Source: Atkinsonella hypoxylon
Taxonomy: Eukaryota; Ascomycota; Sordariomycetes; Hypocreales; Clavicipitaceae
Direction of reading: 5' to 3'
NCBI GenBank assembly: GCA_000729835.1
Contig: JFHB01000009.1
Coordinates: 62,001 to 126,000 of the forward strand
Length of the DNA: 64,000 bases
In this document: positions 32,548 to 44,340 of the stretch, one piece after another
How positions within the stretch are numbered: position 1 is the stretch's first letter
Layout of the letters: the number at the start of each line of letters is the position of its first letter
Program-made: the position numbers and the translations under genes
Notes under the pieces: model-generated
Databases searched by the model: none
The model's input: the letters and a program-made list of their open reading frames with translations, nothing else
What the model was told of the DNA's origin: nothing

Positions 32548-33156
32548 ATGTCACTTAAAACCGCAACACGATTGCTCCCTCTCAGAGGCACACATTGCAC
32601 ACAAGCCTCGTTGAGGCCCCCCTCACAAAGCCGCTCGATCTTCAATCTCCCCGGCAGCCCAGTCAGCGACACGCAAACCATCACAGCGAATCGAACCCTT
32701 CCCTACGCGAAGCAACCACTATATAAGCTCATCGCCGACGTGGACGCCTACTCAACCTTTGTTCCGTACTGCTCCCATTCCCGCGTAACCCAGTGGTCCA
32801 AGCCCGACGAGCAGGGTCGGGCCTGGCCTACATGCGCCGATTTGCATGTTGGATGGGGCGGGTTCAATGAGGTCTTCACAAGTCGATTGCATTGCGTACC
32901 AGACGTTTCTGTTGAGGCCATCAGTGGCAATTCTGCCTCGGCTGTCTTCAGAAGCCTTGTTACGCGGTGGCATTTACGGCCCGTGTCGCAGGGAACTTCA
33001 CCCTCAACGGAGGTTCACCTTACGATCAAGTACCAGTTTGCGAATCCGCTGTACGCGGCCGTCAGTGCAGCTGTCTCGGATAAAGTAGCAGGGCTCATGA
33101 TTGAGGCCTTTGAGAAAAGGGCGGCAGAAGAACTCGTTGGAGCTCGAAAGTCATAG
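32548..33156 (+). CDS. coq10: Coenzyme Q-binding protein Coq10 (START domain)
   Basis: Single exon, 202 residues from the ATG at 32548, the first in-frame ATG after a long upstream frame without one. The N-terminus (MSLKTATRLLPLRGTHCTQA SLRPPSQSRS) is basic and Ser-rich with no acids, as for a mitochondrial presequence. The START/polyketide-cyclase-like domain runs from about 48 to the end: LPYAKQPLYKLIADVDAYST, FVPYCSHSRV, HVGWGGFNEVFTSRL, FANPLYAAVSAAVSDKVAGL and MIEAFEKRAAEE, the family's C-terminal helix. Coq10 binds ubiquinone in the inner membrane and is needed for its use in respiration. Confidence 0.94.
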   Translation: MSLKTATRLLPLRGTHCTQASLRPPSQSRSIFNLPGSPVSDTQTITANRTLPYAKQPLYKLIADVDAYSTFVPYCSHSRVTQWSKPDEQGRAWPTCADLHVGWGGFNEVFTSRLHCVPDVSVEAISGNSASAVFRSLVTRWHLRPVSQGTSPSTEVHLTIKYQFANPLYAAVSAAVSDKVAGLMIEAFEKRAAEELVGARKS

Positions 33157-33875
33157 GCTCGTCTCCAGCACCATCCCCTTCCCATCAGGTGGATCGGCTA
33201 GCAAAGGCAAGAAGGCTGTATGGTCCTTTCGCTTTGTGTACACAAACATGTTCAGGCATTTACATCCTGGAAGACATGAGCTCGGAAAAAATGTCAGCCG
33301 GGCTAGAGTGTAGATTATATGTACAAAATTTGGTGATATGAGCTATTGATATCAAATATAGAAGCCAAGATCTTCTCTTTTTTTATTAAAAAAAAAAAAA
33401 AAACCCAATTGGAGAGTCATGTGCCTTTTATTCGCGTAATGAGATCCCAACCAAGAGTCAAAACATGTATATCAAGGTAATCCAAAACAATTGCTCAACA
33501 CATGCATAAATTCGAACCAAGGGATGCGCCAGATTCTCACAAAGCTTCGTTTTCTAATCGCTCCGCCCTGTCTTCCCTATGCAGTGCTATTTTTTCTGTC
33601 CGCTCATGTCATTTATACCCAGAAACGATTACCATAGCTTGCTACCTACCAGCTATATTCGCCCCCTTATACTCGAACGAAATGGCTGTTGCCACATGAA
33701 AGGTTAAATATTAGAGAATAATCACCAGTGTGCCGCGACCAGGGGGAATCCGCGTTGTGTAAGAAAAGGAGCGCCACAAACCACAAAACAGTCGCTATGG
33801 TATCTGAGGAGGAAATCAGTGTCGTACATCGTCATGAAAGGCGCAGCACCGCCAGGTTTTATTCATATTACCCTC
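33157..33875. other. Convergent intergenic region
   Basis: 3' flanks of COQ10 and of the ubiquitin-like-domain gene, with an A16 run near 33389. No gene seen. Confidence 0.6.
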
Positions 33876-36199
33876 TTATTTCTTGCTGGACCTGTTTATC
33901 GAAGAGAAGAATGGGCCCGATTGTTAGTCAATGATCGATCAGAGACAGCGTTGATTTGCGTTCTTGTCGAGGCACAGCACTCACCTCTTTTTGGCTGGCT
34001 TTCCCACGAGAAAACCAAGCATGCCGGTGTTCTTCGGCTTGTGCTTGGAGGACTTGGCATGTCTGGGTTCCGCAGTAACGTTCACGATGTTAGGAGTTAT
34101 ATTCGGGTTGCGAAGGTTACCAAAACCTTGCCAGCCTGGAAGTGGTGCTGCGGCAGCACCGGCAGGACCTCCCGTGCCATGAGGCATCATCCCAGGGGGT
34201 ATAGGAATTGGGTGGCGTGGCCTGCCAGGAATGTTGGGCATCCCAGGAAACTTGGGCGCGACGGGCGGTGATTTTTCCACTGGCCACATAGTCATTGTGA
34301 TGCTCCAGTCCGGTTGAATTACCTTTTCCCAAACCGATGGCAAAATGATTTCACCATTAGGACCAAGAAGATCATAATGACCTTGCTGTACGTGTGGGCC
34401 AATAACATCGACTTGAAGAAAAGCCTGCTTGATCAAGTCTTCCATTCCCTATCAGGTGACAGAAGAAGTCAGCTGGGTTCTGGCTATAACCATATTGACG
34501 GGATGGCATAGACGGGTGGACTCACTTGCCATGTTGCGCAGAGATGGAATGGGAAACTGAACTTCCTCCCCACAGCATCCTTGAATTTGATAGGAGCCTT
34601 TTCCTTCTTCTTTGCAGCTTCCTCCAAGCTTGCCTTCGTTTCCTCTTGTATGCGTTTCTTCAGCGCCTCTTGTTCTGCCTTTGCTGCCTCGGCGGCCGCA
34701 GCCGCCTTCCTGGCCGCTTCCTTCTCATCCTCAATCTTCTTCAAGGTCTCAATCTCTGCCTTGCGCTTGGCTTCTTCTTGGGCGAGCTTCAGCCTTTCCG
34801 CTTCTTCAGCAGCTTTCTTCTCCGCAGCAGCCTTCGCTTCGGCCTCGGCTTTGATAGCAGCTTCAAGACGTCTTTGAGCAGCTTCTTCAGCTCTTATTCG
34901 ATCTTCTTCCTCTTTCTTCCTGCGTTCCTCTGCTGCTTTTAATTCAGCCTCGAGCTTCAGCCTTGCGTTCTCTTCCGCTCGTTTCATAGCTTCAGCGTGC
35001 TGCTTTTGTCTTTCCTCTTCGGCCTTTCGCTCAGCTTCAATGCGTAGCTCTGCTGCTTTCATTTCAGCCTCGAGTTTCAGCCTGGCGTTCTCTTCTGCTC
35101 GTTTCATAGCTTCAGCGTGCTGCTTTTGTCTGTCTTCTTCAGCTTTTCGCTCAGCTTCAATACGTTCCCTGGCGGCTCGTTCAGCATCCACTCTGGCGCG
35201 CTGGATCTCCTTCTGAGCCTCCTCTTGCGCCTTCTTCAGGTCCTCCATTCGTCGTTGGAAAGCCTCTTCAGCTTCCTTCCGGATCTGCGCTTCGCGTTCA
35301 CGTTGCTCCTCGGCAGCCTTGGCTTTCTCTTCCTGTGCTTTGAAAGCTGCTAGTTCTGCCTCGAGTTTGATCTTTTCCAGGTCGGGAGGAGGCTCCTTGG
35401 CGGCGGGAGTAGGAGGCTGCGCTGGAGCTTCAGTAGCTGGCGGCGGCGGCGGCGGCGGCGGTAAAGCAGCACCTAAATGGTACTGTTGAAGATGTGCAGG
35501 CAAACCGTATTGAGGTCCAGGAAAATACGCCGGTTGCTGAAAAGGCATCATTTCGAACATGGGTCTTGGCTCGCCACCGAAATAGCTGGCACCGTTTGAG
35601 TTGTTGCTCATTGGCGTGAATGGGTTTGGCGCATAGCCACCATACGGTACCATTTGATTGCCACCAGGGTAACCCCCCATATAGGGGCTATGTTGTGGTT
35701 GTTGGTAGCCGGCCTGCTGGCCACGTCCGCCGTAAAAACTCCCTCGGGGAGCGTGATGAGGCGTATAGCCTTGGCCATAGTGGCCATATTCCTCGGAAGG
35801 ATCCACGCTGGGCGGCGGAGCCGGTGCGTGCGAAGGCACCGGGGGATAATCTTGAGGAGGTGGTCTAGTTACTCGATGGCGGCGCGGAGCGCTGGCGGGG
35901 TGTTGGCGCGAGGGTGGAGGGTCGTTGCTGGCTGATGCAGAATCGGAGGGGTGAAGATCCTCTTCCTCGTCTTCCTCGTCGTCGTACCACTGCTCGTCGT
36001 CGTCGTCGTCGGCTGCGGAGTAATCAGTCTCGTGTCGAGTGGATTCGCCTTCACTGTGATAAGAAGTAGAGCGAGAGCTCTCGCCACCACGGTGAAAGTT
36101 TGTGGTTGTATGTCGGCTGACGTAGGCGGTCAGTTGTAAGCTGCTTCAGTCGTGGCGCATACACTGCAATGCAAACATAGGCTATGACACTCACGGCAT
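33876..36199 (-). CDS. Coiled-coil protein with C-terminal ubiquitin-like domain
   Basis: Exons 36199-36195 (ATGCC), 36116-34526, 34448-33985 and 33891-33876, all phases agreeing; 691 residues. N-terminus: MPRHTTTNFHRGGESSRSTS, then acidic runs (DDDDDEQWYDDEED) and a Pro/Gly/Tyr-rich stretch (GGYPGGNQMVPYGGYAPNPF, poly-Pro). The middle, about 240-505, is a long Glu/Lys/Ala coiled coil containing a 40-residue tandem duplication. A ubiquitin-like fold runs from about 508 to 595: IKFKDAVGRKFSFPFHLCATWQ is split over the junction into pieces I read as KFSFPFHLCATWQ and GMEDLIKQAFLQVDVIGPHV, then GHYDLLGPNGEIILPSVWE. It resembles a fungal-only family with this UBL; no function is known to me. The last exon (16 nt) adds SSKK after KPAKKR; unspliced RNA would stop at 33981. 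Confidence 0.82.
34931..35170. repeat. 120-bp tandem duplication inside the coiled-coil gene
   Basis: Two neighbouring blocks, about 34931-35050 and 35051-35170, repeat with an exact 120-bp period (for example CGTTTCATAGCTTCAGCGTG at 34980 and again at 35100). It encodes a 40-residue unit including RQKQHAEAMKRAEENARLKL in both copies. Confidence 0.9.
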
Positions 36200-37216
36200 A
36201 GCAGACAATTATCTAGCACGTTTGCCCTTCACTCGCGACAATCCAGTTCAAGACAGCCGGAGTAAAGGCGCGAGCTTAATGACAGAGAAAATCAACGGGA
36301 GGAGGAGAGGGAAGCAGCGATATGTCGGCAAGGGGCGGGAGAGCCGTGCGGTTAGGAGAGCGTCGGTGTTGGAGTCAACTGACGTTCTGGTGCTTTTGGC
36401 GGCGACTGTGCTTAGCGGCGATAATAGATGACTGGAGGGCTCCAAGCCTGGAAGGTGCTGCTGATTGCGACAAATGTGAGGGGTTGATTGGCTCAAGGTG
36501 CCACTGGGCAGGAGGGGTCGACTAGTGAACGATGCGGGCAAGGCACCAACCAGTAAGGAGGTTGTGAGGGGAAAAAAAAAAATTAAAAAATGGATGACTG
36601 ATGGTGGGCAAGGGACAGGAGCTGCCCTGTGTGGACAATAACAAATCAATTGCGTGTTTACCTCCAGGGAGAGGCTGAGGATGAGAGGCTGATGTGGGCC
36701 GCCGATTGAACTGTCGAAGCCCGAAAATTCGTGCGTGTCGTGAGAATAGTCCCACAGCTCTGTGCCCAAGAGCCCAATAGCTATTTACTCTGAAAAGGCC
36801 GATCCTCGGGGAGAAGTTTTTGGCAAGGGTCAGAGAGTCGGAGGGTCAGAGGGCCAGATGGCCAGAGGATTACTGGAAAGCAGGCAAACGAGTGCTTCGG
36901 AAAAGGTGGCCGGCCACAGATAGATGGGCTGGGAAAGTCGGGTTTGGATCAGCGGTGAGCAGCGGAACGCAGTCGGCAGGAGGACATCAACTGGTCTGGT
37001 CGTTAGTTACGATGCAAATGCGTCTGGTGGAACCAAGTACGCTGGAGCCAACTTCTTAGGCGACTTGATTAGCTGGAGCCAGCTGGCGCCAGCTGGAGCG
37101 CGTAGCCGGTACGGGCCGCAAGAGCCAGAAGAGAGTCTGGTCTGGTGTGGTTAATGCGACGGCAGATTCCAGGGCTGCATCAACCGTCAATGGACAGAGG
37201 CTATCCTATCCACCTT

Positions 37217-37297
37217 GGGCAACCGATGGGGCAACCGATGGGGCAACCGATGGGCCAACCGATGGGGCAACCGATGGGCCAACCGATGGGCCAACCG
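37217..37297. repeat. 12-bp minisatellite, about 7 copies
   Basis: Unit GGGSCAACCGAT (S = G or C) repeated head to tail with only the single G/C variation. Because the unit is a multiple of three it keeps a frame open, but that frame has no other coding support. Confidence 0.92.
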
Positions 37298-38036
37298 CTT
37301 ATAGTGAGTGCTTAGTTAACAATGGCTGGGCTTCTCTTGTGGCTGTAGAGTCTGAAATTCACAAAAAGTAGATTGTTAGTTCCCGATATGTAAACAAACA
37401 GTCATTGCGCCATCACGAAATGTTTGCATAGCCCAGGGTCCGGCAAGGCGAAGGAACTGTAATCTGTTTCAATTCAAAACAGTCTGTCTCAAGAATAATG
37501 TTTCACCGGCAAGAGAGACAAAGTAGAGCAATATGAACTGAGCACAGGACAATACAGACACTTCTGTAACTTGGCTAACGGCCGTGACCATTGTGGACAT
37601 TTGGGCGGCTCTCGATAATGAAAAGCAGAAATGTACCATGGCCACTGCTGGCATCCTCTCCAATGAGGGGCTTCGATATTAACGCTCAACATTCCTCAGT
37701 ACCTAGGTAGGTACTGGACGGACTCCAGTGACATCTTGGAACCGTCCGGGTGGTAGGTAGGTAGGTAGTGAGTGAGTCTAGCTAGACTGGGCGCCTGCGT
37801 GCAACTTACCTGTAAAAACAATCTCCTTCACGAAGCTTCGGGTTGCAGTAGGACGAACGATCAGGATTTCGCGGCGGTCTGCAACCGCCTGTCGCCGCTA
37901 TGTGCGTCAAGCGATCGGACGGTACCGAGATTGGTGCTGGTGATCAAACAGAGAGCGATCCTGACTGAGTGTTGGTGCATGTAAAAGCCACAATGCATGG
38001 GGTTAATCGAACGGAGCACCCACGGTTGCCAGGCAG

Positions 38037-38085
38037 CAAAGGGGGGTTGGGGGGATGGGGGGATGGGGGGATGGGGGGGGGAATA
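38037..38085. repeat. G-rich tract
   Basis: Repeated GGGGGGAT units and G-runs up to nine long; potentially quadruplex-forming on the plus strand. Confidence 0.85.
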
Positions 38086-38278
38086 GAGCGGAAGAGTAAA
38101 GAACACCCTCTTGATTATTGAGTCAAGTTCTTTATTGACTCTACCTCCAGCCGTTAGCTCTCCGTCGTTGCAAAGGCTCAAGACTCTACAAAGTGAAAAT
38201 AAAGATAGAAAGGAAAGAAAACCTCGTGCACCTTCCACCACTTCTTGTACCTGGTCGGGCAGGGCAGTCAATACAAGA

Positions 38279-38336
38279 GCGGGCAGGAACGCGGGCAGGA
38301 ACGCGGGCAGGAACGCAGGCAGGAACGCAGGCAGCA
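38279..38336. repeat. 12-bp minisatellite, about 5 copies
   Basis: Unit GGGCAGGAACGC, the last copies with AGGCAGGAACGC. It keeps an open frame by length only. Confidence 0.9.
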
Positions 38337-38892
38337 AGGCCCCACCTTCGCTTTATTAATTTCAATCAAAGATAAAAGGTCGTCTGGTCTGGTCGTCTGG
38401 TCGTATACTAGGTTGGCAGTCGCTGGTGCCTGGCATGTCTCAATCTCTCGGCCTCTCGGAAAGGTTGCAACATGGTATTAGACACGGATGTATTACGATC
38501 CTAGTTCGACGTTCCCAGCACAGATCGAGAGAGGCGGCAATCCTCGGAATGAAACGACAAAGGCAGGAGGGCGGAGACAAAGGCAGTTTCTGGGTGGGAC
38601 AAGTAGTTAGTGGCTGCTCTGTTGTGATCCTTGAGAATAGCGCTACCAAGACTGAGTGAGATCCGTGGTGTGTCCGTGGTGTTGTCCGTGGTGTGATTGG
38701 GGGGGGGTGTCGGGCAAGGATTGGATTTTCTTTCGATTTCGGAAACGGTGCTGAACTCACGGCAGTCGGTCGATGTTTGTTTGTCCTGATGTGACTTTGC
38801 TTGCTTTTTTTTTTTTTTTTTTTTTAAAAAAAAGGCCAAGCACAGCGATACTTAATATACTAGAGCCACCACCACGGCCTATACTTACTTCT

Positions 38893-39369
38893 TCATGTCT
38901 CGTCACCGTCAAACAGGTCGACCATATTTCCCCGTTTCTTGCTCTTCCCGGCTAAGACTTCTTCCACGGCACACGTGGCAACTGGAGCCTCGGGAGTCCG
39001 TATAGCCAATTTTGTCCAGCTGCACCTGCACCGCTCATGCATCGAGCATGGGTTCTCATTACTACTATCTGTGGAACCATCTTCGTACTGTGCGCATTGG
39101 CATTGCGGTGGGTTGGTGCACCAGCAGGACTTCATGCAAGAAAGTCCTTCAGCGGTTCTCGTCTAGTACGGAGTATGCCATTCACGAACGAAACTGCGCG
39201 CCGGCGCTGCGGCAGAAGGGCTCACAAACCCTCCGGACCTGACGGTTGTGTCAATATTGAAGATAAACGCATTTTCCGGCAGCCTACTGGCATCTAGTAG
39301 GGTAGTGTGTATTACTAGCACAGGTGGTGTTGAAGAGTGTATGTTGGACATGAAAGCAGAAGAGTACAT
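38893..39369 (-). CDS. Doubtful small gene with CxC-rich segment
   Basis: Two open stretches in the same frame (39369-39166 and 39162-38893) are separated by a single TAG. A possible intron, TTT|GTGAGC at about 39233 to TACTAG at 39163, is 72 nt, keeps phase and would remove the stop. The second half carries eight or nine cysteines in about 40 residues, in CxC pairs (SCWCTNPPQCQCAQYEDG, then RCRCSW), and ends KSKKRGNMVDLFDGDET. The pattern recalls metal-binding cysteine clusters, but I know no homologue, and there is no signal peptide or family motif. The putative acceptor overlaps a TACTCCGTA-type intergenic word, which argues against coding. Treat as a candidate only. Confidence 0.25.
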
Positions 39370-41425
39370 AATCTCTTGCTTGAGAATAAAAAGTCATGTG
39401 AATCCGCGGGACACAAGATTGGAATCTCGTCAAAGATTTTGTCGATGGCCTTATATCGGGCCTGCCTTGCTTGCTATCTCTATATATGCGTACACACTTT
39501 CTCAGGACGAGAAGTAGTATGATGCACGTCTATGACCAAGTACTTTTGCGCAATTCCCGGATGCCACCTAGTTTTCAATGGCCTCCCGGCACAGGTTGAA
39601 TGACTGGATTTATTTCTGGATTTAGTGTGAGATGAGAGGACGTTGCAACACTACATCGGTCTAGAATCGTCTTGAATTTGATGATGTGGTTGATTCAGAA
39701 ACACAAGCGAGCCTCATTGCAGTTTTTTAAGCTCAAGATGCTACCATCTCTACAGTCAAATCAACGAAAATAAGCTCACGGTTTTCAAAGTCCAACAAGG
39801 ACAGCATCTCAAACTAATCATATTGAGAACCGTCCCCGCCACCTAATTCCAAAAAAATCAAAATCTCCAGAGACTCACACCACTTTGATGCATAACTGCC
39901 GTCCTTCCACGTCACATCAGATTTTCCTAGGTAGAGATGACGTTTCAGTGTTTGATATATGGCGAGCACCAAGAAGTAGCAGATACCTGGGCCAAGACCT
40001 CATATGAGCTTCCTACTTGGGCCTTGTATATAAGCGGCAAATGGTGATTCACTGGCTCCTCATACCGTGAATGCACTGTATTCAATCAAGCTTCAAAGTC
40101 ACCGCAGCCAATGCAATCAAGGAAGGTGTGTTGAATGGTCGGTCTCAGCGCTCCAGGGGCGTCAAACAAAAGCACAGTAAGAAGCACAGTGAAACCGAGC
40201 TTCAGTATGAGCCAATGCAACACGTAGACAAATTCAGGCAGGCAATCTCTCGTGCTTGGTCTGTAAATAGGTGGGCCGAATTGACCGCCAGCGCCTGACA
40301 TCTGCGTGTTGAAGCCCGATAGGCACGAGTTGTCAAACATGAAATTTTGACTCACACAGCCTAAGTGGATCGGTCCCTTTCACTGCGCTACCAGCCTTGC
40401 AGGGACGAGCTGGTTTTGTGCACATCGAACACGCAGTGAAGATGCAAAGAAAAGCGAAGCCAACAAAATTTCGAGCCTACGACATTATGTGAATATGCCC
40501 CGGTCCGTGTGGTGTTCAACACCATGAGACGTTGATGCCCAGCCAGTGGAGACCCGGTGCTTAGAATAGATCTCCGCTAACTAGTTAATACGTTGTTGAA
40601 CTTGGTAAGAGGGGAAGAACACAGGTCGACTCATGCCAAATTGAACAACACCAGATAATCTTTGTCCCACCCCCTTGTCCCCCCGTTTTCGTCTAAGATG
40701 GGGATTTGATGCCAACATCAGACATGCAAGATGTGATTCACAACTATGCAATGCACGCAGATATGATTCTGCACAGGGCTCACCGAATTGTGATACGGCT
40801 GTGTAGATAGGGCATCATGCAGTACCATCCAGCTAGATTGTTCTATTAGACAAGAAACCATGCAATCGCGGGCTTGAGTGCCTCTGTAGCAACCGCGATC
40901 CCCAGTTCGTATAATCGTACATCTGCCCTTGCTATCGCGACAAAGCTGTGGTGGCCAAACAGTCGAAAACCCGCCAAATGCCCAAAATGATGGTACTACG
41001 CGCTGGTAAATGCCCAATGGGAAACTAAATGAAACAAGGCTGTCACCGCTCTCTATTCATAGAATGAAAAGGAATCCGATCAAGCCCCATAACTGCCCGA
41101 AACAAAGCGACCGGTTTACTTGATTAAGCCGTGGAAGCTTTACCTCCCATGTTGCTGACGCATGCTTTCCCGTCACTAATTCAAATAATGATGCCCAACG
41201 GTGTCTTGTCCAACCAACTAGAGTCAAAGGCTTCGTATTTGACAAGCCAACAGTCAAGGATCACTTCTACTTGAGTAATGGGATGTCAAGCAAGCAATTG
41301 CTTAAATGGACACTGTTAATATCTGGCAGTCCTTTTGTAGGTGCCTTCGAGGGTGCGGTTTTTTTTTTTTTCATCCCGTATTTCGACAACCTCCTTCAGG
41401 CAGTCTAAGAGCAACGCAACAATCC
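39370..41425. other. Intergenic
   Basis: No supportable gene in about 2 kb. Small frames on the minus strand (40086-40355, 40718-41017, 41057-41257) lack recognised motifs, splice context or signal peptides. Confidence 0.45.
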
Positions 41426-42569
41426 TCATCGAACAATTTTCATGGACGAATCTGCTAGAAGTTGCTGGGCGGCTGCAATTTCACTAGCGTCATACCCTTG
41501 CCACAACCTCTCATTTGCTTGATTTCGACGAACGATTTCCGCCAGTTTTTCGGTGGCCACTTTGTTCAATTTTTCTGTGGTGGCCTGGCTGGGCAAAGCG
41601 AAACCTTCACTGTCCCTTTTCAATTTGGGTGCAGCTACTAGAAGCTTATCGGTAGCCTGTTCACGAAGTTCAGTCGGGGAACTGTATGGAAAGTGTGCCT
41701 TTCGACTTAACTTACAAGCTTCAGTCCGTAGTAACCGCGCAAATAATCGTCACAAAGCTCTATGCTCCGACAAAAACGTTTGACAGCTTCAGCGTAGTGT
41801 TTCAGCGGCCCGCCTTCTGAGGCACTCGTGGCAGCCATTAATGATACTTCACCCAACCGCGCTTGCATCTATCGCTAATTAGCCCACTGGTTTGAACGCC
41901 TGGTATAAAGGCATCACTTACATTCCATGCATTTGGTGAAAGCACAAGCACTTCCTCCAACGCATAAATGGCTTGACCATATAACCCTTGAGAGATGTAC
42001 ATGTCTGCGAGCTCGCTCCAAGCTTCGGGATCCGTGGGACAAGTGTCAATAAAGGCGTTCAAGGCCGAAATAGCCTCGGGCAGTTTCCCCATCGATCGAA
42101 GAAGAGCAACTCTGCGCTTGAGAATTGGCTAGCCGGCAGTTAGTGGACGCTCAGGATGGCCCAGCCATCTGATCCGAGGTAGAGTACTGACAATGTTGGC
42201 ATCGTTTTCTTCAAGGAGCGTTTCATATTCCTCAAGTATCTTCTGAAGCTCGGCATTGCTAGTTGCTGTAGCTTCTTTAAAGAGCCCTTGCAGTGCCAGA
42301 ACCCGTTCGTGTTTGGTGCCAAATCGAATAGTAATTCTCTCCAAGCACTCGCTCGCAGCCTCGTCGTCACCACTGCGTAAGCACAAAACCATTAGATTTT
42401 CATACATCGACCAAGTGTCCGCGGTCTCTGTGGCTGAGAATAGAGACGCCAAAGGCGATGTTGAGAATGCCCTCGGATTTTTTCGTAATATTTCGGGCGC
42501 TCGTTGAGCCAGCTTCAATGTCTCTGCTGGAGAGAGCTTCCCGATCGGTTGGAGGAGATGGTGCGGCAT
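41426..42569 (-). CDS. ER membrane protein complex subunit 2 (EMC2, TPR protein)
   Basis: Exons 42569-42192, 42128-41922, 41868-41716 and 41656-41426, all phase 0; 322 residues. TPR-type helices are clear in exon 2 (LPEAISALNAFIDTCPTDPE, AWSELADMYISQGLYGQAIY, ALEEVLVLSPNAWN) and continue in exon 3 (MQARLGEVSLMAA, KHYAEAVKRFCRSIELCDDY, LRGYYGLKL). LRGYYGLKL with a preceding SIEL is the EMC2 hallmark. EMC2 is the cytosolic scaffold of the EMC insertase at the ER. Introns are short and have clear branch points (CACTAAC, GACTGAAC). Confidence 0.93.
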
Positions 42570-43020
42570 GTTGTAAAGTCGATATCGTGGATCGCACAGA
42601 TTTTATATCAATTTCGACAGTGCTTCGGGAAATTCTAGACGGGTGCAATAGAGACTGCGACCATTCGCCTGCAAAGTTGTAGGCAATGCGATGTTGGATC
42701 TCAAGCTCCCGCTCCGCAATGGCAGCTGGCTGTCTTGTTCGCGACATAAGAGCGGATCGGGTACCCCAAGCGGAAGGTGCAAATATCCGAGGCCGGCCCC
42801 TGAAGCCAATCACGTAACAGAGCATCAATTCCCACCCCACAAGGGAGAGTTGGAATAATTTTATCGAGGCAGGAATTTTTACAGCTTTCTTTCAATTTTA
42901 TTCCATGAATATTCCTGCTCGTCGTCAGCAAGCGCTTGAATCAGCCACTGGGACGCGTGGCCCGAGAAGGACCATGCTTACTTGACATTGTGGGATTTCC
43001 ACAATCATATATCAGGTATC
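42570..43020. promoter_or_regulatory. Divergent promoter region
   Basis: 451 bases between the starts of EMC2 and TRM140. Frames here are open on the minus strand but carry no recognisable domain. Confidence 0.45.
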
Positions 43021-44315
43021 ATGGCCGCGCCTAGCGATGTTCCCGATGAGGGTGCTGCAGGCACGAATGCCTCGCTCGAGAAAATGGCCGCACTGGATAT
43101 CACCAGTGACAAAACTGCCATTGCAGAAGTGCCTGTGCATCGGTCGCACGATCCAGCTAAGAACATGAAACGAACTGATCCCTTTCAGTTTGGAAGTCGC
43201 TACCTCGGCGAGGGGGACGATGTGTTTGAGTTCAATGCTTGGGATCACGTTGAGACTGATGATGCATATAAAGAATATGCTGAACGGCAATTTGAGATGC
43301 AGCGCCAATCCCCAGTTTCTGACTTTGACAAGAGTAAGCAGCATAATTTTTTTTCTTTTTCTGTACCTTCGCTTAACAGAACAATTGTCATTGTGTTATG
43401 ATGATCTCCAAGCAATGCATAGTTCATCTGAAACTACTGATGAAACCTTCACCTTCAATAGTCTTTCGCTCCCATCTGAATACACTCAAAGAAATACCTT
43501 ATTCAAATCATACTCAGCAGACTGAAAGCATCGGCTGTAACAAATGCTAACTCCGAGATGCAGGCAGGTTCAATGGCGATCCAGCTAAATGGTGGAATCA
43601 GTTCTACAAAAATAACACGGCGAACTTCTTCAAGAACAGGAAATGGCTTCAACAGGAATTCCCAATTCTTGCTGAAATAACAAAGGAAGATGCCGGACCC
43701 AGAGTAATTCTCGAAATCGGCGCCGGCGCCGGTAACACAGCATTTCCGGTGCTTGCCAACAACAAGAATCCCCAATTGAAGATCCACGCGTGCGATTTCT
43801 CCAAGACGGCAGTAGAGGTTATGCGAAATCATGAAGCATATGACACGAAACACATGCAAGCTGATGTATGGGATGTTGCAGGAGACTGCCTCCCTCCTGA
43901 CGTCGAAGAAGGGTCCGTAGATGTTGCCATTATGGTGTTCATTTTTTCCGCGCTTTCGCCAAGGGAATGGGCTCCGGCCGTTTGCAATGTGTATAGAGTA
44001 CTCAAACCCGGAGGCCTGGTCTGCTTCCGAGATTATGGAAGAGGTGATCTTGCCCAGGTTCGCTTTCGTAAAGGCCGCTACCTAGAGGAGAACTTTTACA
44101 TAAGAGGGGACGGGACTCGCGTCTACTTCTTCGACAAGGATGAGCTAGCTGACATTTGGAAGGGCAAAGCTACTTCCGCCGCCGATACCGATCATGTTTT
44201 TACACCAAAATTCGAGGTTGAGAATCTCGGTGTCGATCGGCGCCTGCTCGTCAACCGAGCTGAAAAGCTCAAAATGTATCGATGCTGGCTTCAAGGCCGG
44301 TTCAGAAAGAAATAG
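43021..44315 (+). CDS. trm140: tRNA N3-methylcytidine methyltransferase (Trm140/METTL2 family)
   Basis: Exons 43021-43333 and 43564-44315 give 354 residues. The intron is long for this genome (230 nt), with GTAAGC and a CTAAC branch point just before ATGCAG. Motifs: DPFQFGSRYL, DVFEFNAWDHVE, DPAKWWNQFYKNNTANFFKN, then motif I VILEIGAGAGN at about 152-162, HACDFSKTAVEVM, DVAIMVFIFSALSP, PGGLVCFRDYGRGDLAQVRF, EENFYIRGDGTRVYFFDKDE and RRLLVNRAEKLKMYRCWLQG. The last blocks are diagnostic of the METTL2/6/8-Trm140 group, which methylates C32 of tRNA-Thr (and Ser). Start at 43021; an in-phase frame upstream to 42982 begins without support. Confidence 0.95.
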
Positions 44316-44340
44316 ATTACCTGGTCACAATAGAGTAAAA

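Larger units (their letters stand above)
36200..38892. other. Long intergenic region, minisatellite-bearing
   Basis: No gene I can support on either strand. The part next to 36200 is the probable promoter and leader of the coiled-coil gene. Notable contents are the three repeats listed separately, a (GGTA)n tract near 37751-37769, tandem GTCCGTGGTGT at about 38660-38695, and a T22-A8 block at about 38805-38833. Confidence 0.5.

Noticed and set aside
36248..36769. 173-codon minus-strand frame upstream of the coiled-coil/UBL gene
   Set aside because: Lies in the probable promoter/leader, low-complexity Ser/Pro/Leu, no motifs, no splice link in phase.
37147..37371. Thr-Asp-Gly repeat protein
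   Set aside because: The 12-bp minisatellite is a multiple of three, so the frame stays open trivially; there is no start context or homology.
40086..40355. Minus-strand 89-codon frame with a hydrophobic stretch
   Set aside because: No N-terminal signal peptide, no known motif, no transcript or splice evidence visible; could not be supported.
42400..42840. Minus-strand frame upstream of EMC2
   Set aside because: Overlaps the EMC2 coding exon in another phase and its promoter; no domain.
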